Positions 46,201 to 50,765 are shown, counted from the stretch's first letter. The stretch is DNA of 60,000 bases from Branchiostoma floridae (GCF_000003815.2 NC_049979.1:6418196-6478195), one strand, 5' to 3'. Numbers and translations: made by a program. The notes: generated by a model not told the origin, from the sequence alone.

Positions 46201-48959
46201 TCATCGCCATGTGGACGTGTGGCAAGAATTTGTACACTATTACGAGCAAATGTGGCGCATATCAAGCCACGATAAACTTTATAAGGAAATGGTACTCCCT
46301 CCCCGAGGACAACATCTAAGGCGCCAAGGAGGCTCGACGTTCCGATTCGAGGATGTCAAATGATGTGTTATCTCGATAAGTTTTTGTGCTGCGGATGACG
46401 TCTTCTCGGGTCACCAATTTTGCCGAAATCCTATATTTTGTATTCGCCCGGCGTTGCATTTTTTAACGGGAAGACATTTTTCGTCGCAATTTTACAATGA
46501 GACATGAATTATGTATAACCACAACGTAACATCACTAAACAGCGTCAAGTACCTTTTCCTCATTCATGTAAATTACATGATTATCAAGGTCCTTGATGTA
46601 ATGATGCAAACTTCATGTATCATGTAGACGACATCCATACAAATTCATTCCGCCGGCCGCTGCCGGGTCAGGCCTGGCACAGCTGTTCTACAGGCCCGGT
46701 CCGCAGATCGCCTATCGGCACCTCTCATACCACATCCCCGAGGAGACCAGCGTGGTACATGTAAAACCGGCTTTTCACCAGCCAAAAAACAAACACGCAA
46801 ATCCGACACATGTCATTCCCTAATTGTATTGGCACAACAAAACGACAGAGTGGCTATAGGCTTCTTTTTATATGTAGTTTGGTTCTACTGTAATTTGGAG
46901 TGCGGTCGTGGCGATTTATCGTCTCTGTTCTACTAGAATGCAAGGAATGTGGTCGGATTTAAATTATGTATCGTTTGTCAATGGTGGGTGTAAAATCATG
47001 GGCCTGGCAGCGAGGCTATGCCTATCTCTTTCTTTTTTGAGATGCAGTTAGATGCAAGTTGGCCTTGCGGGGTGTGGAACATAAACCAGTCAGGATGCGA
47101 TTTACAGACTGACAAGAGAACAAAACTTCCTCCTCGTTGACTCTCTTGTCTGGGAAATGAGTTTAGCGGGCAGAGGAGTATTATTCCTTCGCACTGGAAT
47201 AAAACTCCTCTGCCCGCTAAACTCCTCCCCAGGTTATGATACTGTCTTATACCACCGCAAGATCTGCTTGGAGATAATCTCCTTTTCAAGTTCTGTGAAT
47301 AAGCCAAATCAAAGGCCTGGGATTGCTGAGAATGAGACTGTACGGTCACTACCACTCCACTCCACACCATGAATATTATCTGTTGTCTGCATGCATGGCC
47401 CGAGAGCGAGACTATATTCCCCGCTGTGGCCGGCTCATCAATTATCGCGCTGGGTGCTTGTGTATGTTTTCTTTGACACGGGCGAAAATTGATTTGTTTG
47501 GATGTCCAAGTGGGGGCGATGTCGCTACACAAACACCTGGAGGTGAAGACGGATGTACGGAAAATTTGTCTGGTCATGCTCGGGTTACACTGAACTGACC
47601 CACTAGGAAGGTTGGATGTGACGTAACATTAATCTCGGAGCAGATCTTGCTGTGGCATAAGATAGTCTCATTAGCTTGGGAAGGAGTTTAGTCGACAGAA
47701 GAGTTTCATTCGCCACAGCTGAGATTAACGTAAAATGTTTTTCAATGACTCCATGTACTAGTATTTGTCTGCCACTACGATTTGTTCGTGTGGGTTTTCA
47801 CCTTTTTTGTCGCTACATTACATGAGTTCTTTTTCACGTTTACCCGAATGCCTAACCTTCATAAACGAATTCCTTCTCCTTTATTTCTTTTATTGGTATT
47901 CTTATGTGTCCCGGTGTGGTGCTGAACAACCTGCATAACTTCAGAAAGTGGCACGTCTCTAACCCGTATGGCTGTTTTGTATTTGGGCACAAGTCGGCTG
48001 TCTTTGCTGATTGCCGCTATTGACCCATTTCGGTACAGCTTGAGTTAGAAAGCCCCGTCCCGAACTTTCAGAACAAATCGCGTGATGTGCGGCTGCGATG
48101 GGCAAGTTGGACTGCTTCCTCTGATGAGAGTTTTTTCTAGACCGTTTTCCTCCCATCTGGATCCAACTAATGTCCCAGACACGACGGTACCTCGTCAGGC
48201 CGCCTGCCACGAACCGTAGCCAAGTTTGAAGAAAAAATTAGGGACTGACGCGCCCGTGAATTATATACAGATCAAACGGAAAGGAACCAAGAAAGTCAGG
48301 TTCGGGTCAGACGGATTTCCTTGCGGGGAATTGTTTGGAAATGTTGATAGATGTTGATGATCCATCCGAATGTTTACACCGCACGTTGTCATTGCGGCCT
48401 TCCGTTTCTGTCGTGGCGGAAGCCGGGTCTGCATTTCATAATAATTGGACCAGCCTGGCCCCTGGTCGGGCCGGAGACCGCAGAAAGAAAGCGGAGTTAT
48501 GCAAAGACTGTGACACTGGTGTACCAAATGCCGCCAACAGAGCAGCCAGCACAGCGCAAACACGATGTAATTATTCCCTGGCTGATTTTACATCACAGAG
48601 AAATGAAATTAGAACATGCGCGCTAAAAGCAAGTAAATACCTCCATATGGAGTAAAGAAGAATGAAAAGCTGGAGGGCTCAACAAAGTATTTGCAAGTGA
48701 GAATTACTCCTATGAATAACTCGCATCTCTACTGCCAACGCCCAACACACATAAACAATGTTGAAAGAAACTTACCGCAATTCTCTTCATCACTCTCATC
48801 GGGGCAGTCTGGAGTTTGATCGCACTGCAGGATGGACTCGATGCAAGACCCGTCGTTACACTGGAACTGCAACGGTCCGCATGGGCCCTGTGCCACCGCC
48901 GTCCGGGCCGCGAGGGCCAGGACCACAAACCACAAGGACTGTATTCTTTGTATCCTCAT
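38..48959 (-). CDS. Giant LDLa-WAP-laminin-EGF mosaic secreted protein, 5' part (gene model)
   Basis: This is the coding span on the minus strand, and it continues past the left edge. Seen directly: two signal-peptide exons, four LDLa domains, one WAP domain, one half LE exon and 46 full LE exons, all joined by GT/AG sites in compatible phase. LE units follow the pattern C-x-C-x-GHS-xx-C-xxxx-G-x-C then CQHNTxGxxCxxC with a GDAR.GT stretch. This is the laminin-EGF signature, and the first unit (CDPVTGRCQ) is closest to perlecan in my reading. The LE part in this window is about 2,500 residues. Family knowledge places LDLa/WAP/LE mosaics in the extracellular matrix; a basement-membrane role is inference. 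It is not a typical perlecan: no Ig, SEA or laminin-IV exon was seen. Introns range from 125 bp to about 8 kb, and those not listed separately show nothing recognisable. The C-terminus and overall identity are unknown. Confidence 0.85.
984..1145 (-). CDS. LE exon 45
   Basis: 54 codons, phase 0-0. It starts [14 protein letters not shown], has [19 protein letters not shown] and ends CDILGRCI. The donor is GTATGT. Confidence 0.86.
1433..1597 (-). CDS. LE exon 44
   Basis: 55 codons, phase 0-0. It contains [13 protein letters not shown] and linker QQAQPQPQC, and ends CDPSGRCL. The donor is GTAAGA. Confidence 0.86.
1992..2150 (-). CDS. LE exon 43
   Basis: 53 codons, phase 0-0. It contains [17 protein letters not shown], linker VPEQPAC and [10 protein letters not shown], and ends CDANGNCV. 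The donor is GTAAGT. Confidence 0.87.
2615..2782 (-). CDS. LE exon 42
   Basis: 56 codons, phase 0-0. It starts [14 protein letters not shown], has linker [10 protein letters not shown] and ends CNELGVCQ. The donor is GTAGGC. Confidence 0.86.
3132..3290 (-). CDS. LE exon 41
   Basis: 53 codons, phase 0-0. It starts [14 protein letters not shown], closer to canonical laminin/perlecan LE than its neighbours. It contains [11 protein letters not shown] and ends CSSDGACV. The donor is GTAGGA. Confidence 0.86.
4239..4397 (-). CDS. LE exon 40
   Basis: 53 codons, phase 0-0. It contains [20 protein letters not shown] and [10 protein letters not shown], and ends CDEYGRCQ. The donor is GTAAGA. Confidence 0.87.
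4398..7506. other. Large intron between LE exons 39 and 40
   Basis: 3.1 kb without any LE-like cysteine pattern on either strand. Apart from the inverted-repeat element at 5824-6268 it shows only A/T-rich unique-looking sequence. Confidence 0.75.
5824..6268. mobile_element. Terminal-inverted-repeat element, 445 bp
   Basis: Perfect 30-bp inverted repeats lie at 5824-5853 and 6239-6268 (AGGCCACACCAATTTAATTT and onward). The body is A/T-rich with no coding capacity. It is probably a MITE, or the core of one with ends slightly further out. It sits in the large intron between LE exons 39 and 40. Confidence 0.75.
7507..7665 (-). CDS. LE exon 39
   Basis: 53 codons, phase 0-0. It contains [20 protein letters not shown] and [10 protein letters not shown], and ends CDEMGRCL. 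The next intron (7506-4398) is the longest inside the array. Confidence 0.87.
7890..8048 (-). CDS. LE exon 38
   Basis: 53 codons, phase 0-0. It contains [20 protein letters not shown] and [10 protein letters not shown], and ends CDASGNCV. The donor is GTGAGC. Confidence 0.87.
8654..8812 (-). CDS. LE exon 37
   Basis: 53 codons, phase 0-0. It contains [20 protein letters not shown] and [10 protein letters not shown], and ends CDESGNCQ. The donor is GTCAGT. Confidence 0.86.
8865..8953 (-). mobile_element. tRNA-derived SINE copy
   Basis: On the minus strand there is a B-box GGTTCGATCCC (8913-8903), followed by GGGTGTCGGC and GTTGTTTCTTTCTGTT. The tail is shared with the plus-strand copy at 51302. 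Confidence 0.65.
9166..9330 (-). CDS. LE exon 36
   Basis: 55 codons, phase 0-0. It contains [20 protein letters not shown], linker VPEQTTPVC and [13 protein letters not shown]-rich hairpin lies in the intron on the upstream side. Confidence 0.86.
9431..9470. repeat. GC-rich 15-bp stem hairpin
   Basis: CGGGTCGGATCGCCC and its exact complement flank a 10-bp loop in an otherwise A/T-rich intron. The function is unknown. It may be a piece of a mobile element. Confidence 0.85.
9621..9785 (-). CDS. LE exon 35
   Basis: 55 codons, phase 0-0. It contains [14 protein letters not shown] and linker VRNVPEPIC, and ends CDDDGNCM. The donor is GTAAGA. Confidence 0.86.
10179..10343 (-). CDS. LE exon 34
   Basis: 55 codons, phase 0-0. 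The linker is YQQQTQPAC, and it ends CDSSGNCL. It is the twin of LE exon 23. Confidence 0.87.
10656..11442. repeat. Triplicated intron segment
   Basis: Three imperfect copies of a ~200-250 bp unit start at about 10656, 11060 and 11230. Shared words include GGGGATAGGCTAGGGAATG and GAAATGAAACAAAACA. Two copies end in poly-G runs (about 10888-10902 and 11429-11443). The unit carries a piece of the LE exon 33 region. Confidence 0.75.
11015..11054 (-). pseudogene. Truncated relic of an LE exon (donor end)
   Basis: About 40 bp match the donor end of LE exon 33, and the match extends about 50 bp into the downstream intron. Homology stops abruptly inside the exon. It lies in the duplicated intron segment between LE exons 34 and 33, with no acceptor half. 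Confidence 0.7.
11549..11707 (-). CDS. LE exon 33
   Basis: 53 codons, phase 0-0. It contains [17 protein letters not shown] and ends CDSAGRCS. A truncated copy of its donor end sits 0.5 kb away at about 11.0 kb. Confidence 0.86.
12015..12179 (-). CDS. LE exon 32
   Basis: 55 codons, phase 0-0. The linker is VQNTPEPVC and it ends CDSAGNCL. It is the near-twin of LE exon 30. The flanking introns do not align. Confidence 0.87.
12745..12826 (-). mobile_element. Possible degraded tRNA-derived SINE
   Basis: On the minus strand, TAGTCTAGTGGCTAGTGATTC resembles a tRNA A-box region and GGTTTTGGGATTGGAAACCC resembles a decayed B-box arm about 30 bp later. It is weaker than the other copies. Confidence 0.35.
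13000..13158 (-). CDS. LE exon 31
   Basis: 53 codons, phase 0-0. It starts [14 protein letters not shown]: the initial N/D and the conserved N of HNT are both changed. It contains [18 protein letters not shown] and ends CELDGTCL. This is one of the most divergent exons, lying between two near-identical ones. Confidence 0.85.
13294..13458 (-). CDS. LE exon 30
   Basis: 55 codons, phase 0-0. The linker is VQNTPEPVC and the loop [10 protein letters not shown]. It is nearly identical to LE exon 32 (about four differences in 165 bp), although exon 31 lies between them. Confidence 0.87.
13818..13976 (-). CDS. LE exon 29
   Basis: 53 codons, phase 0-0. It contains [18 protein letters not shown] and [10 protein letters not shown], and ends CDANGNCE. 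A final E is unusual. Confidence 0.86.
14101..14300 (+). mobile_element. LTR-like unit: three CCAAT boxes, TATA and poly(A) signal
   Basis: CTGATTGGC occurs at 14101, 14126 and 14168 (inverted CCAAT). A canonical CTATAAAAG lies at 14225-14233 and AATAAA at 14277-14282. This compact U3-R order suggests a solo LTR or a similar retroelement promoter in the intron between LE exons 29 and 28. Element ends and target duplication were not resolved. Confidence 0.4.
14402..14560 (-). CDS. LE exon 28
   Basis: 53 codons, phase 0-0. It contains [20 protein letters not shown] and [10 protein letters not shown], and ends CDASGNCV. An LTR-like promoter unit lies just downstream, in its intron. Confidence 0.87.
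14727..14885 (-). CDS. LE exon 27
   Basis: 53 codons, phase 0-0. It contains [20 protein letters not shown] and [10 protein letters not shown]. The donor is GTAAGG. Confidence 0.87.
15011..15169 (-). CDS. LE exon 26
   Basis: 53 codons, phase 0-0. It contains [20 protein letters not shown] and ends CDSSGNCV. The intron to the next exon is only 125 bp. Confidence 0.87.
15656..15814 (-). CDS. LE exon 25
   Basis: 53 codons, phase 0-0. It contains [13 protein letters not shown], with E in the usual GDAR, and ends CGSDGTCV. Confidence 0.87.
16676..16834 (-). CDS. LE exon 24
   Basis: 53 codons, phase 0-0. It contains [20 protein letters not shown] and [10 protein letters not shown], and ends CDSSGNCV. 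Confidence 0.87.
17220..17384 (-). CDS. LE exon 23
   Basis: 55 codons, phase 0-0. The linker is VQQQTQPAC and the last loop [17 protein letters not shown]. It is about 96% identical to LE exon 34, 7 kb away. The identity runs 14 bp into the upstream intron. Confidence 0.87.
17957..18115 (-). CDS. LE exon 22
   Basis: 53 codons, phase 0-0. It starts [14 protein letters not shown]. It contains [18 protein letters not shown] and [10 protein letters not shown]. The upstream intron start resembles that of LE exon 24. Confidence 0.87.
18311..18469 (-). CDS. LE exon 21
   Basis: 53 codons, phase 0-0. It contains [20 protein letters not shown], with A in the usual MPGF, and ends CDSSGNCV. Confidence 0.88.
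18646..18804 (-). CDS. LE exon 20
   Basis: 53 codons, phase 0-0. It contains [13 protein letters not shown] and ends CNSRGNCM, with N replacing the usual D after the cysteine. Confidence 0.88.
19005..19163 (-). CDS. LE exon 19
   Basis: 53 codons, phase 0-0. It contains [13 protein letters not shown] and [10 protein letters not shown]. It is the counterpart of exon 17 in the duplicated block. Confidence 0.88.
19368..19526 (-). CDS. LE exon 18
   Basis: 53 codons, phase 0-0. It contains [13 protein letters not shown] and ends CDSDGNCA, where A replaces the usual final V. It is the counterpart of exon 16 in the duplicated block. Confidence 0.88.
19706..19864 (-). CDS. LE exon 17
   Basis: 53 codons, phase 0-0. 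It contains [13 protein letters not shown] and ends CDSSGNCV. It is the second half of the duplicated exon 16-17 block. Confidence 0.88.
20068..20226 (-). CDS. LE exon 16
   Basis: 53 codons, phase 0-0. It contains [13 protein letters not shown] and ends CDSDGNCV. It forms a two-exon block with exon 17 that is homologous, intron included, to exons 18-19. Confidence 0.88.
20441..20599 (-). CDS. LE exon 15
   Basis: 53 codons, phase 0-0. It contains [18 protein letters not shown] and ends CDSSGNCV. It encodes the same protein as LE exon 13. The donor is GTGAGC. Confidence 0.88.
20793..20951 (-). CDS. LE exon 14
   Basis: 53 codons, phase 0-0. It starts [14 protein letters not shown] and contains [18 protein letters not shown]. 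The protein is identical to LE exon 11, about 2.1 kb away. Confidence 0.88.
21188..21346 (-). CDS. LE exon 13
   Basis: 53 codons, phase 0-0. It contains [18 protein letters not shown] and ends CDSSGNCV. The protein is identical to LE exon 15. The DNA differs at about seven positions, all synonymous. Confidence 0.88.
21513..22103. mobile_element. TTCGCGG-type MITE, copy with long insert
   Basis: The inverted ends are TACTGTAAATGCA and TGCATTTACAGTA. Internal palindromic TTCGCGGT/ACCGCGAA motifs lie at both sides, with about 400 bp of other sequence between them. It belongs to the same family as 53644-53853. Confidence 0.8.
22153..22202 (-). pseudogene. Decayed LE exon fragment
   Basis: Preceded by a donor-like GCTCAC on the plus strand, these 50 bp align with the donor-end half of CEC-type LE exons, with an internal deletion and substitutions. 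The acceptor half is missing. It sits where the 300-400 bp exon rhythm predicts an exon between exons 13 and 12, beside a MITE. Confidence 0.65.
22501..22659 (-). CDS. LE exon 12
   Basis: 53 codons, phase 0-0. It starts [14 protein letters not shown] and ends CDSNGNCV. It contains [18 protein letters not shown]. The donor is GTAAGC. Confidence 0.88.
22886..23044 (-). CDS. LE exon 11
   Basis: 53 codons, phase 0-0. It starts [14 protein letters not shown] and ends CDSSGNCV. It contains [20 protein letters not shown] and the CECYGHSSQ loop. The protein is identical to LE exon 14. This is the first member (in transcription order) of the homogeneous CEC-type block (exons 11-21). Confidence 0.88.
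23185..24040. repeat. ~30-bp minisatellite
   Basis: There are roughly 25-30 degenerate copies of a unit like CTCTGGATGCTGGGGAGGAT followed by GATAAGCAG, with unit length varying. It lies in the intron between LE exons 11 and 10. Long minus-strand ORFs here are translated repeat, not genes. Confidence 0.88.
24205..24360 (-). CDS. LE exon 10
   Basis: 52 codons, phase 0-0. It starts [14 protein letters not shown] (A and F are unusual here) and ends CDSNGNCM. The linker is short (VAVTRC). It borders the minisatellite on its downstream side. The donor is GTAAGG. Confidence 0.85.
25171..25212. repeat. TA dinucleotide microsatellite
   Basis: This is an almost pure TA run interrupted by one G, in the intron upstream of LE exon 10 on the minus strand. 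Confidence 0.9.
25497..25661 (-). CDS. LE exon 9
   Basis: 55 codons, phase 0-0. It starts [14 protein letters not shown] and ends CDEYGRCQ. The linker RGDQPGPSC contains an R-G-D triplet. Whether it is exposed as an integrin site cannot be judged from sequence. The donor is GTAGGT. Confidence 0.85.
26127..26291 (-). CDS. LE exon 8
   Basis: 55 codons, phase 0-0. It starts [14 protein letters not shown] and ends CDEFGRCQ. The linker is QSSTAVATC. The donor is GTAAGT. Confidence 0.85.
26461..26619 (-). CDS. LE exon 7
   Basis: 53 codons, phase 0-0. It starts [14 protein letters not shown] and ends CDEYGRCQ. It has GNAQRGT in place of GDARRGT. The donor is GTGATT. Confidence 0.85.
27324..27491 (-). 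CDS. LE exon 6
   Basis: 56 codons, phase 0-0. It starts [14 protein letters not shown] and ends [11 protein letters not shown], one residue shorter than usual in the last loop. The linker is long ([11 protein letters not shown]). By homology the donor must be the weak GTGCGG. The better-looking GTGAAC 5 bp further on would shift the frame. Confidence 0.8.
28475..28636 (-). CDS. LE exon 5
   Basis: 54 codons, phase 0-0. It starts [14 protein letters not shown] (L in place of Q) and ends CDEYGRCT. It contains [11 protein letters not shown] and linker QPVERPRC. The donor is GTATGT. Confidence 0.85.
28687..28906. mobile_element. 220-bp long inverted repeat (MITE-like)
   Basis: The arms of about 100 bp pair almost end to end. 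ATAACTCTAGTTCAC pairs with GTGAACTAGCGTTAT at the ends, and GATATCAAGTCCACAGAC pairs with GTCTGTCGACTTGATGTC inside. There is no coding content. It lies in the intron next to LE exon 5. Confidence 0.8.
29557..29721 (-). CDS. LE exon 4
   Basis: 55 codons, phase 0-0. It starts [14 protein letters not shown] and ends CDSYGQCL. The linker QPIRPTVSC is longer than in exons 1-3. The donor is GTAGGA. Confidence 0.85.
31080..31235 (-). CDS. LE exon 3
   Basis: 52 codons, phase 0-0. It starts [14 protein letters not shown] and ends CDQYGQCR. It contains [14 protein letters not shown]. The donor is GTAGGT. Confidence 0.85.
32304..32459 (-). CDS. LE exon 2
   Basis: 52 codons, phase 0-0. It starts [14 protein letters not shown] and ends CDSQGNCL. 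It contains [11 protein letters not shown] and [10 protein letters not shown]. The donor is GTGAGG. Confidence 0.85.
32854..33009 (-). CDS. LE exon 1
   Basis: 52 codons, phase 0-0. It starts [14 protein letters not shown] and ends CDVSGKCL. The front loop reads [10 protein letters not shown], with an N-H-A variant of the usual GHS. The donor is GTCAGT. Confidence 0.85.
33221..33271. repeat. 17-bp inverted repeat with 17-bp spacer
   Basis: AAAATGCTTACCAACAA at 33221-33237 pairs exactly with TTGTTGGTAAGCATTTT at 33255-33271. It lies in the intron between the half LE exon and LE exon 1. Confidence 0.85.
33536..33594 (-). CDS. Exon: phase adaptor, front part of LE domain 1
   Basis: This 59-bp exon is phase 1 on entry and phase 0 on exit, with donor GTAAGA. 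It encodes only [19 protein letters not shown], the first three-cysteine-plus loop of an LE domain, and the next exon supplies the rest. It converts the phase-1 system of the LDLa/WAP exons to the phase-0 system of all LE exons. The CDPV.G.C spacing is perlecan-like. Confidence 0.85.
34109..34237 (-). CDS. Exon: LDLa domain 4
   Basis: This 129-bp exon is phase 1-1, with acceptor CCCACAG and donor GTGGGT. It encodes [20 protein letters not shown] followed by [16 protein letters not shown], an LDLa module. It is the last module before the LE array, and its phase-1 donor matches the acceptor of the half LE exon at 33594. Confidence 0.88.
34563..34604. repeat. Perfect 42-bp palindrome
   Basis: Two uninterrupted 21-bp arms (ACCAAGGAGCTTTTATCAAAG and its exact complement) with no spacer are centred on AAGCTT. 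It lies about 30 bp downstream of the LDLa 3 exon donor on the minus strand. Confidence 0.9.
34633..34749 (-). CDS. Exon: LDLa domain 3
   Basis: This 117-bp exon is phase 1-1, with acceptor TTTCCAG and donor GTAAGT. It encodes [20 protein letters not shown] followed by [16 protein letters not shown], a complete six-cysteine LDLa module with the acidic SDE motif. It is the first domain downstream of the proximal signal-peptide exon. Confidence 0.88.
34891..35072. mobile_element. MITE with TAGCCTCTACCAGACTCC ends
   Basis: The inverted ends are CCTAGCCTCTACCAG and CTGGTAGAGGCTAGG, with inner CTTTGGCCA motifs. It lies between the proximal signal-peptide exon and LDLa domain 3. A related sequence surrounds 57360-57540. 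Confidence 0.75.
35292..35391 (-). CDS. Exon: proximal, alternative signal-peptide first exon
   Basis: An ATG at 35391-35389 has a strong start context (A at -3, G at +4). It opens 33 codons forming a textbook signal peptide: MAILR, hydrophobic core [14 protein letters not shown], then SSVGGQ as a likely cleavage region. The frame ends in phase 1 at a good donor (GTGGGT), which matches the phase-1 acceptor of the LDLa exon at 34749. It is too short to stand out as an ORF. It is most simply a second first exon for the same gene, giving SP-LDLa-LDLa-LE without the WAP and first two LDLa domains. The alternative is that the upstream exons belong to a separate gene. Confidence 0.75.
35392..37220. 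promoter_or_regulatory. Presumed promoter region of the proximal first exon
   Basis: If the signal peptide at 35391 starts a transcript, its promoter lies here. No clear TATA box is seen. A TTATACTTACAG on the minus strand at about 35430 could be a 5' UTR splice acceptor instead. A short plus-strand ORF at 36248-36439 begins with a hydrophobic stretch, but nothing supports it. Confidence 0.3.
37221..37340 (-). CDS. Exon: LDLa domain 2
   Basis: This 120-bp exon is phase 1-1, with acceptor TTCCAG and donor GTGAGT. It encodes a full LDLa module: [20 protein letters not shown] followed by [10 protein letters not shown]. The acidic calcium-ligand residues are present. It follows the WAP exon in transcription order and lies about 8 kb from it. 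If the promoter near 35.4 kb is used, this exon is excluded. Confidence 0.85.
38996..39110. repeat. CT/TCTG-rich microsatellite ending in TA repeat
   Basis: This is a pyrimidine tract of CTCT, TTTC and TGTC units followed by a short TA run. It creates spurious Leu/Ser-rich ORFs on the plus strand and Glu/Arg-rich ones on the minus strand. Confidence 0.9.
40287..40425. mobile_element. TTCGCGG-type MITE, partial copy
   Basis: It contains GTTCGCGGTGGTTTTATG and its complement ACCGCGAACTTAAAACCAC around a short centre. The ends are degraded, with TTACAGTA on the right side. Confidence 0.65.
43445..43617. mobile_element. MITE family with TAATCTCCAAGCAGATCC ends, copy 1
   Basis: 173 bp. The left end TAATCTCTAAGCAGATCC pairs with the right end GGATCTGCTTGGAGATTA. 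An internal inverted ATAGTATCAAA/TTTGGTACTAT pair is shared with copy 2. Confidence 0.88.
44564..44731. mobile_element. MITE family with TAATCTCCAAGCAGATCC ends, copy 2
   Basis: 168 bp. The left end is TAATCTCCAAGCAGATCC and the right end GATCTGTTTGGAGATTA. The internal TTGGCTGACTACACTCCTTG resembles copy 1. Confidence 0.88.
45358..45528 (-). CDS. Exon: WAP four-disulfide core domain
   Basis: This 171-bp exon is phase 1 at both ends, with acceptor TTCAG and donor GTAAGT. It encodes 57 residues beginning near [12 protein letters not shown] and carrying the eight-cysteine WAP spacing: C-x9-C-x9-C-x5-C-x5-CC-x3-C-x3-C, including DIDADC, GEKCC and [11 protein letters not shown] domains are often protease inhibitors, but inhibition is not shown here. 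It can be spliced in or skipped without a frame change. Confidence 0.85.
45731..45798. repeat. 34-bp direct repeat, two copies
   Basis: Two near-perfect tandem copies of a unit starting TTACAACATACAGTAC and ending AGGTTCAAGA lie just upstream of the WAP exon on the minus strand. The last part is followed by an inverted AACCTCCTTG. Confidence 0.85.
47161..47277. mobile_element. Partial copy of the same MITE family with a 27-bp hairpin
   Basis: Only the right end (GATCTGCTTGGAGATAA) is clear. The rest begins with near-perfect 27-bp arms at 47161-47187 and 47196-47222 (GTTTAGCGGGCAGAGGAG and complement) around an 8-bp loop. Confidence 0.7.
47630..47727. mobile_element. Short, diverged copy of the same MITE family
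   Basis: 98 bp. The left end is TAATCTCGGAGCAGATC and the right end GCCACAGCTGAGATTA. GGCATAAGATAGTCTCA is kept from the consensus. Confidence 0.65.
48776..48959 (-). CDS. Exon: distal signal peptide plus LDLa domain 1
   Basis: The start is ATG at 48959-48957. Residues 1-24 form a strong signal peptide: basic start MRIQR, hydrophobic core [10 protein letters not shown], likely cleavage after AVAQ or just before it. An LDLa domain follows with six cysteines, the calcium-binding acidic run [10 protein letters not shown] and the core [14 protein letters not shown]. The exon ends in phase 1 at GTAAGT (donor at 48775-48770). The -3 base of the start context is G. The upstream sequence resembles a donor (CAGGTGAGCC just before ATG), so the 5' UTR may be more complex than shown. 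Confidence 0.85.
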
Positions 48960-50727
48960 GGCTCACCTGTGCACACCTGGTCTTTACTTGGTCCAAATTT
49001 TTCCTGGCTGTGGAACAAAAAGATCCCGGCAAACTGACCGGCTAGCTGGCGAGCTGGACTCCGTGCCAAGTCTGAACTTCGCTGGCAGTGCTGCGCTCTG
49101 GACGCCCTTCGTGCCAACTGTGTCAAGTAATGCTGACGTATCAGGCCGCCGTAGAGCACCACGGGTAAGAACATGCTAATCACCTAGAAGGTGTAGACGG
49201 GAGAACAGCGTGTTGTGAACTCCTCCAGCCCCAAACAAAAAAACAAAAACTTTTGGCAAGGTGACAAGACAAAAAGATACACTGCCTATCATACAGGCAA
49301 CGAGAAGAATTCTTGCTTCATTCCTTGCAAGACACTAAAAAATTGTGGGACGCGACAGGTGACTCCCGTGCAGTGATTTCGTTTCACAATTTCAGCCATT
49401 GTTTTTCTTCGCCTTTCTATACTCATTTTTAGATTTACTTTTAAAACTACTTCACACGGCTTAATAAAGGAGGGATTATGGGGAAGATCTTGGCAAAAAA
49501 AGAAATTATCTGTCAAAAAAAGTACGATGATCATGGGTCACACGGCAAGTGCCATAGGAGTTCTGTTTTACCGAAATGCCTTTGAAAACTTCATTCAACA
49601 TAGCATTTAGTAGAATTATTCGAGCTTGAATTGTGTTGGTATTTCCATGTGCACACATCCAAGGTACAGTCAGGAAGTAAAATATAGAGTTCTTATATAT
49701 ATGAAGATAATGTTCAAATAACGATGATTTAATATACATTTTCATTTTGTATCAGTTAATAACACTTTGTGAAGATGATAGCGCAATATTCGGGATGTCA
49801 TTTCAGACCAGATTGTCCTTCGGTTAGTCCGTCTGACCAAGGTCACCGGGATCAAACCGATGGCCTGCTTAATCTCCGCCGAGATTTCCGACTTCCACTG
49901 AGATCTAGTTGTCAGATCGACCGTTTCCAATGATTGTAGCTGTGCAGCACGCAGCCCGTTTCCTCCTCTGCCGGTGCGGGAAGGGAAACAGGAGACTCGG
50001 TCCAAAGTTCCCAGGTTCAAGGCACGCCATCGCATCTGGAACCCGTCCAGCCACCAGTTTTACACGCTCGATCAGCTGCGACAAAACAGCGCGGCTTTGA
50101 ACTTATTGGACATTCTTAGATTACAGCAAGACTTTTACGTAATCTTTGAATTTGCTCGTTTGCATGCTGCACTGCTAAATTTGCAGAGCGACCGGAGAAA
50201 ACAACCAATGTCAAATTTCTCAGTGGAAAGTTATTTTCTTCTCATAATATCAGTTGTCCTTCTAGGTCTTATAAACTCTAATAGCTTACATTTAGGCAAT
50301 TTAATGGCCAGAATGGACGAACAGTGCCACATCTAACCAGCTAACAGCCGTCTTCTTCTAATCTAAATTGGCCTTATAAGCGTGTCATACGACATTCCAC
50401 TGTCATTCGCCAATGCAAGAAGTATAACTTATAAGTATCTCTTTATAACCGCCTTCCTTTTTGTGCCAAAACAATTGGACTGGGGATGATGCTAGCCATT
50501 TAGAGTCCTTAGCATACATTATCTTATGGAGGGTACTTTAATAGAAGTCAGAAGTTTAGCGGACTAGTTTATTCACAATTTAAAAGCCATAATGTATACC
50601 ATCATATATTGAGTGGCGTCGGAAACATTTATTCATTGTGACGATTGGCCTTTTGGTGTTGACTGTTTAATGATATGCTATTCCTTTTTTCAACCTCCTT
50701 GCTGTAGGCCTGTAGCGGATGTTGCAT

Positions 50728-50765
50728 ATCAGCACGTCCCCAGGAGCGCGTCTGGGGGTGCTGAT
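50728..50765. repeat. Hairpin with ATCAGCAC arms
   Basis: ATCAGCACGTCCCCAG pairs with CTGGGGGTGCTGAT around an ~8-bp loop with one mismatch. It is intergenic, with no other feature nearby. Confidence 0.6.

Larger units (their letters stand above)
45529..48775. other. 3.2-kb intron between distal first exon and WAP exon
   Basis: It holds the 34-bp direct repeat and two degenerate MITE copies. No coding exon is recognised. Confidence 0.65.

Noticed and set aside
46996-47577. 193-residue minus-strand ORF
   Set aside because: It runs through the hairpin-bearing MITE remnant; the internal repeat AGRGVLF comes from the palindrome, and there is no protein family signal.
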